The notes beneath the pieces are model-generated. The model did not search any database and was not told where the DNA came from. It worked only from the letters and a program-made list of their open reading frames with translations. Positions 48,901 through 59,900 of a DNA stretch of 64,000 bases are shown here, piece after piece. Positions within the stretch are counted from its first letter, which is position 1. The number at the start of each line of letters is the position of its first letter. The position numbers and the translations under genes are program-made. Source of the DNA: Plecoglossus altivelis. Taxonomy: Eukaryota; Chordata; Actinopteri; Osmeriformes; Plecoglossidae. The stretch spans positions 9,757,518-9,821,517 of the forward strand of contig BROE01000001.1 of assembly GCA_036571765.1 (NCBI GenBank). Direction: 5' to 3'.

Positions 48901-48972
48901 AATCCACCAAACATAGAGATAGAGAGACAGACAGAGAAAGAGAGACAGAGAAAGAGAGAGAGAGAATCCACC

Positions 48973-49019
<47 letters not shown>

Positions 49020-49029
49020 CCACCAAACA
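48901..49029. repeat. Compound repeat: three aatccaccaaaca blocks separated by GA tracts
   Basis: The 13-base block starts at 48901, 48965 and 49017. The spacers are (GA)n with cagagaaa interruptions, then a perfect GA run of about 20 units. Confidence 0.92.
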
Positions 49030-49827
49030 GAAAATCATGGATTTCTTTCCTTTGCCCGGAACCTCCAGAGCAACACATTGTCTGTGTGTGTGCGAGTGTG
49101 TGTGTTTGTGTCTGCATGCATGTGTACATGTGCGACTGTGCGACTTTGTCTGGCTGTCATTAATTGTGTGAGTCTTCATCAACACATTGAAGGAGCAGGA
49201 GTGATGGGGGAGCTTGTGCCAGACCAGTCAGGGCAGCAGTGTTGGTGTTGTGGAGCCTGCAGACAATAGATCTCTGTCACTTCAAAGCACACATGGAGAG
49301 AGATTGAATTTCCTTGTCCTGTGACTTCCTGTGACAGTCTAGATGTAATGGTGGTCATGATTTGCTCTCTGTGGGGGGTTTTACTGGTGTCACTTCTACA
49401 GGTCATGCTTTTCCTGGGGGACATTGTGGCCACCATGTTATGCGTAGAATTGGAATACCTACTGTTGGCAAGATAGACAGAGCATTCCTCTAGATTTGAC
49501 CCTGATGTCCGTTGACGCAGACAGTAAGATGTACCGTCGCGTATTTAGTGATGTTTTGAGTGGTGGATAAGCTTTTCTGTGTGAATAATCGGTCCTTGCT
49601 CCTCAAAGAGGTCAATGGTGGGCAAGGCCTTAAAAAGAGGGACGGTTTTCGCCCTTCAATTCCAGTTGTACATCAGATGAATGCTAGTGAGGCCAGCTGC
49701 CAGTGTAGGCTTCTTTATCTCCCTGTCAGGCTGTCATGTGTGAGCAGGCAGTGAAAAGAGGTGAGGTAAGCAAGACGAGACAAGAGATCAAAGCAGCCGG
49801 CAAGCATGAGTTCCACTTGAAATATAG

Positions 49828-49862
49828 TCTGTCTGTCTGCCTGTCTGTCTTTCTGTCTGTCA
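49828..49862. repeat. (TCTG)n tetranucleotide repeat
   Basis: Seven to eight near-perfect tctg units. Confidence 0.85.
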
Positions 49863-49975
49863 AGGCTGTAATACTGCCTGCCTTGCAAGCAGACCTCCCT
49901 CCCTCCCTCGCACAATACTGGTCCAGAATTAGAATTCCTCCATTGTGCTTCTTTCGAGTGCTGTTTTGAATACTT

Positions 49976-49976
<1 letters not shown>

Positions 49977-50020
<44 letters not shown>
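49977..50020. repeat. (GT)n microsatellite
   Basis: About 21 uninterrupted GT units, among the longest perfect dinucleotide runs in the window; likely polymorphic. Confidence 0.93.
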
Positions 50021-50021
<1 letters not shown>

Positions 50022-50685
50022 GCGCTCGTGTAAGCATTTTTGTGTGGCACCAAAGCCACTTTTCCTCTGCTCTCCCTCTCCTTCTCTCTTTCTCTTTTTC
50101 TATCGTTCCTTCTTTCTCTGTCTTTCTACCTCTCGCACACACACCCTTCCGTTCCTTTGACTGAACACCAATGTGCTGGTGCTCGTCTAGATGCGTGTAT
50201 GTGTACATCTGTGCGTGTACTTGTGTGTGTAGTGACCCTCTTCCCTCAGAGACTAATTACCCACCAACCGTGACCACCCTCATTAATAGTTATGAAACAG
50301 ACAGATGGGTGACTCTATTCCAACCTCTGTAGTGATGAAACAGAATGTTAGCTAGCTACATCTTGCGCTCAACAGCAAAGGCTACTTGGTTTACTAATCA
50401 CTGAGTTTTCATATTTCGTCGACAAAGTGCTGATGTGATCGTATTTCATATTGTTTCAATTTATATACTATATACACACAATTCCAGATCCGAATATCAG
50501 AAATTTAAGCCATTGATGCCATTTTGGAATAGAACTTAGTCGTGTTCGTCTAAATATACACTGAATCATGACACATATTGTCTGCACTACTGTTTTAGAG
50601 ATACTGTACGTAGCTATAGAAAATCAGCCAATGCCAGCTAGTTTGGTTACAGTATGTGAGACACTGAGTTTCTTGGGTTCTGAAC

Positions 50686-50720
50686 CAGTAAGCATACAGG
50701 CAAAGACCGTATGCTTACTG
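50686..50720. repeat. Perfect 12-bp inverted repeat
   Basis: Arm cagtaagcatac (50686-50697), 11-base spacer, then the exact reverse complement (50709-50720). Confidence 0.85.
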
Positions 50721-52306
50721 AAGAAGACTGTGACTACCCTGTGCTGAGAGTCTAGACTGATGTGCCATCATGAGACAGTTGGATTGATTGTGACAGGGAG
50801 TGTTTTTTGGTAGCTGTGCTTGGCAGGCATGGAAACACACACCATTTAGAAACAATCGCTAGAAAACCTCTCAGCAAAATTCTGGACAAGATTAATGACT
50901 AACTCACTTTGCTAAATGACTTTGCCTTATACCCAAATCGCTCTATTTCCATATCTGTCATAACACCATTTTTCATGAGTGGTTGCAAAACAAAGAATGA
51001 TTTCAAAATTGCTGTAGACAACTGTCTGCAACACTCCTCATCTCAGAGATTAACCTGAAAAAAGAAATATATACATTCAACTGCCTCCGTTTGTCGATGA
51101 GATTTCCTCCTCCCTAGCTTGAGAAGAGCATTCGACTCCTTGCACAGTCCTGCAGCTGAGGGGCCTAGCAGCATTGCTGAGTATGCTAGCTCCGCTGGTT
51201 AGAGTTCCCTGTACCAGTGGAGCTGTCACGTGACGTTAAGCAGCTCAGAGGAGGCCAAGTAGGGCAGGGAAGCCTGCAGTGGAGCGCTCCCCTGGCGTTC
51301 CTCATCAGTGAAACATGAAGACCTGAGATTCTCCAACCTAGATTGTTCTTCGCCTGCCTGGCGGATTACGGGCATGCTCGAGTGGTGACTGTACGATCAG
51401 AGTTTTATTGACTGCATCCAAATACCCATCTGAAGTCTGATGACGGAGGGGGGCTAAAGTGTTACGCTCGACGACCTCATTTGATGTTGATAAATAAGTG
51501 GCGTGTCACTTCAGCTAAGTCCAGGTTCAATCTTTAACCTTGTTATGTCTGCTGGAAACTGTAGACTTGTCGTGTTTTATGACTTTGTGTTCCGTTGAGC
51601 CACCCTCTGACAGCACTTAAAATCCTGACGTTTTGGGATCTGTGTTGGTACCGCCCCTTGTACCATTAGAGTATCACATCAACCAATGATAGACCAGTAA
51701 TTACACCATGGCCAATAATAGATCTGTAATGACATGGCTGGCTGCTCAATCTCTCCACCACCCGTCGAGCCCCGCCTCTTCCTGCTGCGAGTGCCCCGCT
51801 TCCTGTCGCACGTCACACAGGAAACACACACAGACTTTTACTCAAATATACACACTCGCGCAAACACACAAATAGCTGAATGAGGAGACATTCACCATCG
51901 GCAATTATCCTGCTACCCGCCTGGCCTTTCAGTGAATCAAGCTGATCTGAGCTGCAAAGCTGGTATTCATCCGGACATGCCAGTAGCCCATTGAAGAGAT
52001 CATGGCTAAGTGCACAGCACAAACAAAACAGTGCTAGAAAACAAAACCACCTTATAGTTAAAAGTGAGGAGAATAAAATGGCCTGTTCTGTGTAGGGAGG
52101 GAAGTTGTTCTATTGGTTTTCAGAAGTGTGATTTTCCTTTTTCAAATGTTTTGTCCAGTCTCTGCCTTACCGAAACCTTTTTCTTTCACCCAGATTTGGT
52201 GCTGCTTTAGAGTGATAACATCACAGCATGAACGTTTTTGAATCCACAACACAAGAAAGGGAATACATCTTTAGTTCATTAGATGCTTATTTCAGGACTG
52301 TGTGTT

Positions 52307-52331
52307 TGTTTGTTTGTGTGTGTGTGTGTGT
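52307..52331. repeat. (GT)n microsatellite
   Basis: TTTG units followed by about nine GT units, 320 bases upstream of the dlgap1 coding exon. Confidence 0.85.
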
Positions 52332-52653
52332 TCTCTATGTGGGTTAAAAATAGCTCACCCAATATTCCTGAGGAAGTGTGAAATGAAGACTGATAAAAAA
52401 AGGCTTTTTCTCAGCCTGACCATGGATGAGTCCTGATAATCAACCCTGACACGTTAACAGTGAGGCCATCTGCATACACACACACACACACAAATATGGA
52501 GCTCTGTCTTTCTAGTACTGTGTATGAGAATAGACAAATCACAAGCCCAGAAGAAAAAACCTGTTGGCAGTTTTGGAAATGAGTTTAGAGTCGACCATGT
52601 AGATGGGAATATTGTATCAAAATAATGTTTTCTGCTTTCTCTTTGCTACACAG

Positions 52654-53907
52654 AGTCTGCACCTCTCGTCTCAGGACAGTCACCTGCAGCAGTCTACCTG
52701 CAGCAGTCTACCTGCAGCAGTCACTTGCAGCAGTCCCCTGCCAGCCGTTCGTTCGTGTCTGTCCATTCGTCTGTTCCTTTTATCTGTCAGTCCGTCCATT
52801 TGTTCGTCAGTCGCCATGAAGGGCCTATCCAGCAGCCGTAGTCACCACCACATGATGAACTATGACCCCTCTTATGATGCCCTAGCCCACCATCCTGACA
52901 GGAAGCCATACCTGATTGGTCAGATGGACATGCCCATACCCATGCCCCTCCCCCACCCATCAGACAACCCCTACTACACTCAGCGCTCAGGCTACCAATC
53001 AGAGAGCAGCGTAGTGCCCTACGGAACCTTCCCCCGCCGCTATCACAGCTCCTCCCACCAGGAGCTGAAGGACGAATGCAACGCCATCGTGCCCTACGGC
53101 GGGGGAATGGCCCCCAACAAGGTCCCCACCCGCCTGCCAATCAGCATCATGGAGCAGTTTGAACGGCAGCCGTCATTGGCGAGGGACGGCTACCATACTC
53201 TGCAGTACAAGAGGACAGCCCTGGAGCAGCGAGGTGGCGTTGGCGGTGGAGGAGGGTACGGGGGGATGACTTTTGCGGTGGCGGGGGGGAACAACGACAG
53301 CCCCGGTCGAATCCGTCACCTGGTCCACTCAGTGCAGAAACTGTTCACCAAGTCTCACTCTCTGGAGGGGACACACACGCACTCTAACAAGGGCAGCGTG
53401 AACGGCAGCCGGGCCAGCACAGACGGGGACACGCCCACCTTGCGTCAGCGCAAACGCAGCAAGAGCCGCGAGCGTTGCCGCTCGGCCGAGCCCAAGCACC
53501 GGGGCCACGCCTCGGGCTACTGGAGCTCCGACGACAACCTGGAACGGGATTCCTACATGTACCGAAGCCCCGCCCCTTCGCCGAGCGCCATGACGATGGG
53601 TCGCCTGCACGGGCCGGACAAGTCGCAGTCGCAGTATTTCATGGATGCCTACAGCTCGCTGAGTGAACAGGCGCTCAAACCCTCACGCAGCAACAATGAT
53701 GTAAAATGTTCTTCTTATGTAACATCCAATAGCCTGGCTCCCCTGGGCCTGGACGGGCCAATGGTGAAGAAGAGCTCGTGGTCGTCCAGTCTCACGGTGA
53801 GCAGAGCTCGTGAAGTCTACCAGAAGGCCTCGGTTAACGTAGGCCTAGATAGAGCGCTAGTTCAATCTAAGGCTTGTCAACAGGAGCGCTCATGCCAGTT
53901 CTTGCAG
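52654..53907 (+). CDS. dlgap1: dlgap1 first coding exon (5' UTR 52654-52815, coding 52816-53907)
   Basis: The acceptor is ctacacag; the donor is cag/gtatgc after SCQFLQ. It codes for 364 residues from MKGLSS. The 162 bases between acceptor and ATG are open in the same frame. A glycine-rich insert (GGVGGGGGYGGM, about 53230-53268) is not in the mammalian proteins I know. The conserved ends SPGRIRHLVHSVQKLF and SRAREVYQKASVN are intact. Confidence 0.92.
52683..52740. repeat. CTGCAGCAGT tandem repeat in dlgap1 5' UTR
   Basis: Four near copies of a 15-base unit (ctgcagcagtctac and variants), 80-130 bases before the start codon. Confidence 0.8.
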
Positions 53908-56900
53908 GTATGCATTCTTTAAATTAACCCCCAATCCCCCCTCTAAACTACCCCCTGCCCCTGTCTCACCCCGCTCTTTCCTCCACTCCACTCCACTTAC
54001 TCGCACGCCCCCCTCTCCTCCCCCACCTCCCCTCCCCCCTCCCCCTGGAGAAGACCTTCAGTTTAATTTGAGTTGAGAGGAGAAGTAAGTGCAAATACAG
54101 TAGTGGCCTTACTTTCTTAACAGATTTGATTTGATTTGACCCATTTCCTACTGGCATTATTTCCTGTTTATAAACCTTTTTGATTTAATAAATTTCCCAG
54201 TTTTCGGTTTCCTAATTATTTCTCAGTGATTTGATTTGACTTGGGTATGTGTTTGTACGTGTGGTTGTGTGCCATGTGTGTTCTCTTAACAGGCTCTCGT
54301 TGTTGTTCAGTGAGGTCTGTTTTGTTGCCAAATCCATTACATCGGAAATTCTACTCTACAAACACAGCTAGCGTAACAGCATTTTGAGCACTAGAGAACT
54401 GCAATCACTCAAAGTGTCTGTTAACATTTGACAACATTTGCATAATAAGCTTAAGATTATTTTATTGCTCTTAGTAAGTACATCAATATTGATCTAGTTT
54501 AAAATGGTCTCTGTCTGTCTGACTCTCTCACTCGCTGCTCAATACACTGTCTAATCACAGTTCAAGAGAATTCCAAAATGATATATCAGATTAGCAAATT
54601 CACAGCTATTTGTTATGTTCTACAACGCCGATATGTGATGACTGTTTGTCAGACACGTCTCCCCCATGACGTCTTCTCTGTTGTGTCTCTCCAACATGGA
54701 AAGCAACAGGGTTACGTATGTACACATAGTGTAGTTAGTGTTCGCGTTACCATAGTAACTGCTGGTGGCAGTTGGGAATTGGGGGTTGAAGATAGCTATG
54801 TCATTACACCGAATAGATACCAATTAGAGGTCTTTATTCTAGTGCCATAAAAGGAAAATGTTAAAACATCCCTTTAAAAATATCCTTTCATATTTCAGAA
54901 GAGTAGGTGCTTTTGAAGGCTGAAACCAAACTGGCCCTGTCTCTTGGAGACTAGCATGCAAAGACGGGTTTACCTAGTGGGAAGAACTTTCCACGCACGC
55001 AACACAGCAGCACAGTAACACATGTTGACTGCGCTGGTACTGCGGAAGTGAGACTGTTTGTAGTCTATAGGTCTGTAGGTGTGCGGTAATTATGTGGTAG
55101 ACAACCATGCTATTGAATCTATGGGGTGTATACATATACTCGTAAATGTACACCTTCTTTAGACATGCATGCTGTGCAGGAAGAATATAGACACAGCGTG
55201 GTTTAAACCTGTGAGCGTGACGACAGAGAGAGTGTGTCCTCTGCGTGGGCATGGGCTGCGTGCACCAGCAGCCGCTGGCTAATGACAGTCAGACATCCTC
55301 CACACTCTTCCTATACTGTCAAGATGCTCCTTCCTGGGGCTCTGACGTCAGACAGCTGCCAGGGTCTGGGTTCTGAGGCCCTCTTTGCAGAGCCCAGCCG
55401 CTCCCAGCCCCTACTCTGACTCATGTAATTACTAACAGCTCTCAGGAGTGGGGTTCACTCTGCAGACGGTTGTGCTACCAGGAGCACAGCTAGCGCTCCC
55501 TTAGTTTGCATGCCGAACGCACGCCAGGATGCATCCGAGCAGTACGGTGTACCAACCGCCCTCTGATTTAAGGATGGGAACGTCCCTAAAGCCGACTGAA
55601 CTCACTCCAGTTGGACTTGGACTGCTTCATTCCCGCACATAATCTTTGGATTTACACCATCAAGCCCTGTTTTCCTAGACAGAGCACATCAGATCTAGAT
55701 AGAGCAGCTCTCTGTATCATAGAGCACAGTAGATCAATGTAGAACACTGTATGTCTACGCAGAGCACAGTGGATCTACATAAACCATAGTGGTTCCACGT
55801 AGAGCATGGTAGATCTGGAGAGAGCACAGTCAGCAATTCTTTCAGGAGATCTGTTTTGATAAAGCTTTGCTCCTGGCAAACAGATGCCCAAGTTGCCTGG
55901 GAAATTTGTGTGGAGTAATCAAGCAAACTAATTCATTCCAAACTCTCTGTTAATGAATATACGGCATTTCCATGAGAAACAGAAGAGAGGGAGAGACACA
56001 AAGAGAGAGATTCAGAGACGGGACAACGTTTTTAGTAGAATTCTCCCGTGCGTATCGGTCGGATACTCTGGGTGCACTGAATGTGGTTCGATGGTGCGGC
56101 CCCCCTGGGCGGATGGACGGAGCCTGGGAGTTTTGACACACAGTCCTCTACGGAGGAGACGTCTGACCCCGCTCTGTCCCCCCCGCCACTGCAGGTCCCT
56201 CAGGATGAATGGAGCAGCTTTACGCCCCTGGGGAAGGAGGACGACATACCGTGCCGGCGAATGCGTAGCGGCAGCTACGTGAAAGCGATGGCCGAGGAGG
56301 AGGACAGCGGGGACTCGGAGGGCAGTCCCAAACCCTCCCCCAAGGTGCAGGCTCGCCGCGCCAGCTACCTGAAAGCCACTCAGCCCTCGCTGACCGAGAT
56401 GACCACGCTGCAGTACGTATGTCCTCCTACCCTCTGACAGAACGGTGCCATCGAGGGGCCCTAAGACCCCGAAGCGTTGTTTTATTTCAGAGACCTTTTA
56501 AGAAACCCTGCGAGAACAAGTCACGCAAAGGTTTCTAGCTCGACGCGATATCATTCTCATTGTTCTCCCCCAAGTCAACAGCACATTCGCTGCTTTTGAC
56601 TGAACCGGGCAGGTGGAGTCATGGGTCCTGATCTGATCGGTTGTTAGGGTGATTATCTTGACAGAACTCAGTCACGCTATTTGTTGCAATTCTGTTGGAT
56701 TGCATTACCACTTTAAATCTCTACGTGCCCTGCTCGTGGTCAGACAATCTGGGTCGTACGCTTTACTTAATTTAGAGATGAATCACACGTAAGTAGCAAA
56801 AGAGCCAGCCCAATGTCTGACTTTATGATTTAACCCCCTGTTTGATTTAGCCAGCTAACATCATTAATCTTTTCATTTTGATTTGATCTGACATTTAAGC

Positions 56901-59900
56901 ATCGTTTCATATTTTTCCTGAATGCATAGGGGAAATGCATAGTGTATAACACAATTTCACTCATGAGCAATGGTTCCACAGTATGACATATAAAATTGAC
57001 AGGCTGGCAATATTCGCGAGTAAGACATAAGGAGACTGCATATCAGGTTTTAATGAAGATGGGGACAACTCTCAAATCTCCTTCCTCGGTCGCTCCCTCT
57101 CCTGTCGCTCAAAGGCTATGTCGGTCTCTCAACCTCTCACTCTCTCATTCTCTCGCTATAGACAGACTGACAGTGCGCTCACTAGCTAGCTGCCTAGATT
57201 CTCCCCAGAAATACACCACGCCACTTACTAATTAAAAACCTGCACTGCCATAGAAGGTATGAATAATTACATCCATTTGCCTGGGGACTTCTTTAAAAGT
57301 GCCTTGCTGCTATAATGAAACTCAATTTCCCTACTGTTTCACGGAAAGGCAGCTGGCATCTTGGGCCTTGTCATTACCCAGCATTCTCCCACAGCATTAA
57401 TCCATATCATCCTGGTGTTAACGATGGTTTTTGAATGAAGTAAGATTGATGGGTCATTGGTGGGTGTTAAGTTTGTTTTGGATGTATATTAAATGTGCTA
57501 CTGTAATACTGGCCAGAATCTCTGCATTACAGCATGAGTCATTTCATCCCTCTAATGCATTATGTTAAAGTCATGCCATGACAATATTCTAAATATAAAA
57601 AGTTAACAGCATGCATGTCCAGAGAGACCACCCTAGAACCAACTTTGAGGATGGCCATGTTGGTTTATTCCACACCAGTGGCATCACACATAAATGAATC
57701 CCTTAAGCTTCCAACGATACACTTTCTCTCTCATCCAACATCACTCTCTTCCTCGCCTCGCTGTCCTCCTTCAAGCACTCAGTCCCAAGTTGTCTTTGTT
57801 GTGTGGTTGGAGCTTCCAGCAGGCTTCCAGACAGTGGCATGGGGGCTCCTTTGGAGCTTTGGACCCAAGCTCCTCCATGAGCCTGCAGGCTTCCCTGCCC
57901 AAGACCCAACAGAAGGCAGCCCTTTCCCAGATGTTGCCAAATATCTTTCTGCTTGGCTGTACCATTTGACCACACCGTTGCCTCAAACGGCCTTAGCTGA
58001 GGTGTCTGTCTGTCTATCTGCTCCGCCTCTACACAGCCTTGCCCAGCTGAGCCAAGACGATCCCAACCCTAACCTCCCCCAACATTTCCTCAGCCCAGCT
58101 CCATCCTATCTCTCCCCTGCCCAGCCCAGGTGAGATGTCTGTCTGTCTGTCTGTCTGTCTTGCTTCTCTCCTACCGTTCTCCAACACAACCAGTCCGGTC
58201 CCATCCCGCCCCCATCCTGCCCCCACCCCATCCCGCCCAGCCAATGGCTACATCTGCCCAGCTCCGCTCAGCCTTGGCCAGGCCAGCCTAGCTGAGGTGT
58301 GCGCCTGTCAGCAGGCTGGGAGTGTGGAGCAAGGTGCGTGGGCGGTCTTAAGTGTGTTTAGCTGTTCCTCTATAGCCCTGTGGCCGCTCGACCTGCTCCA
58401 CGGGAGAGTAAGCATAATCAAGTTGAGTTAGCAGCTGTGGCCAGGGGCTATTTTAGGAGTGGACTATGCATTATGCACAGTCCTGGTGTGGAGGAACTTG
58501 AAGTGAGTCAATCACAAATATGGGATGCTCTCTGTTGTGAGGTATGGTGGTGTGTTTTAGATCAAGTCTGTTTGGACTAAAGAGGAATTTTAAATGGATG
58601 AATTATATTAAAAGGGGTTAACAGATAGATGTAGAGGTTACATCTTTAATGATATTCCAAAGTGAATTCTTTATTTGAGATATTCTTGGATTCAGCTTTT
58701 TCCCCCTCTGTCAGGGAACAGACAATGTGGCTTATTCCGCCTGCTTCTCCTCTACCAGTCCCAGAACCTTCCAGATTGTTCCTCTAACATGTCTCCTCTC
58801 CTCCTCCTATGGTGCCTGTGGCAGGATCTCCAGTGAACACTCTCCCAAGCTGCAGATCCGGAGTCACAGCTACCTGCGGGCGGTGAGTGAAGTTTCCATC
58901 AATAGGAGCCTGGACACTCTGGACCCCAAAACGCTCCTGGACCCCAAAAGCCTGCTGTCCTCCCCCCAATACCGCTCCCGAAACGAGAGCTACATGAGGG
59001 CTATGAGCACCATCAGTCAGGTTGGTGCTGCCTCCGTCTCCACACCATCTCTGGGCAGACCCGGGTCAAACACACCGCACACACGTCCCTCCACAGCTCT
59101 CTCTGTTGAAACCTTACAGGGTTTGTGGAGGGCCTGGTTTCCTATCAAGTGAGGAAAAATCTAGCACATTCAAAAGTATTTGACTGTAGATGGTGTTTGC
59201 CCCAGGCCTGTCTGTGATGTCTGGTACCTGTGCGGGTGCCCCCTACGGGCCGTGCAGGGGAGGAAAGTCACATCAGAGTCACAGTCTCCAAATCAGTCAT
59301 GATTTCTGCCACCACAAATTCATCCGGCCAGTGGTGAGATGAATTTGGGTTCAGACATATGTCAATGTTCCGACACAAGCCATCCAGAAGCAACTTGTAA
59401 CATAGTAACCAGACACCATCGCCACCTCTCCATCGTACACGAGACTGTACATCGTCTAAATGAGAGGACACATCGCACTGGTAATAGTACCCGTTCTAAC
59501 CAAGTTTTATCCGTTGTCTTTGGACAGAACAATATAGCTATATTGCGTAACAGCAAAGCATTATAATAACAAAAATCATTATCCATTTCCCATTACATCA
59601 AGTAAACATGCAGCTGATTAAATTCCAGGCTGATAGATAGCAGCATAACCAGCAAGCTGCGGGCTGAGGCAAAAAAAAGGGTTATTTCCAATGACGAGCC
59701 GTCCACATTCTGCGCTGTGATATCCATGCCCACTGTACTACTTAAACCGCTGCGAAGAAGTCTACATTTCACATGAAGCTTGAGTCAGTTGAGTCTCACT
59801 AGCTCTCGTTTGCTCCTGTTTGAACCAGCCTTTCCCCTAAGCCCCCAGTAAAGCAACCTTCCTGAACCTGTCTGCTAGTTTGGTAGCTGGTAGGCCCATC

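Larger units (their letters stand above)
42775..52653. other. Noncoding region, possible dlgap1 first intron (part 3)
   Basis: No recognisable coding exon. It holds the TGGTCAACC minisatellite (44924-45460), a 16-bp minisatellite (46403-46522), GA/CA/GT microsatellites (47711-50020) and a perfect 12-bp inverted repeat (50686-50720). The stretch 50300-52300 is largely unique sequence in which I see no gene. Confidence 0.5.

Noticed and set aside
53329..53610. 93-codon minus-strand frame inside dlgap1 coding exon 1
   Set aside because: Antisense shadow of a GC-rich conserved coding exon.
57615..58133. 172-codon open frame, plus strand, in a dlgap1 intron
   Set aside because: No recognisable motif, no splice structure, and composition typical of C/T-rich intron sequence.
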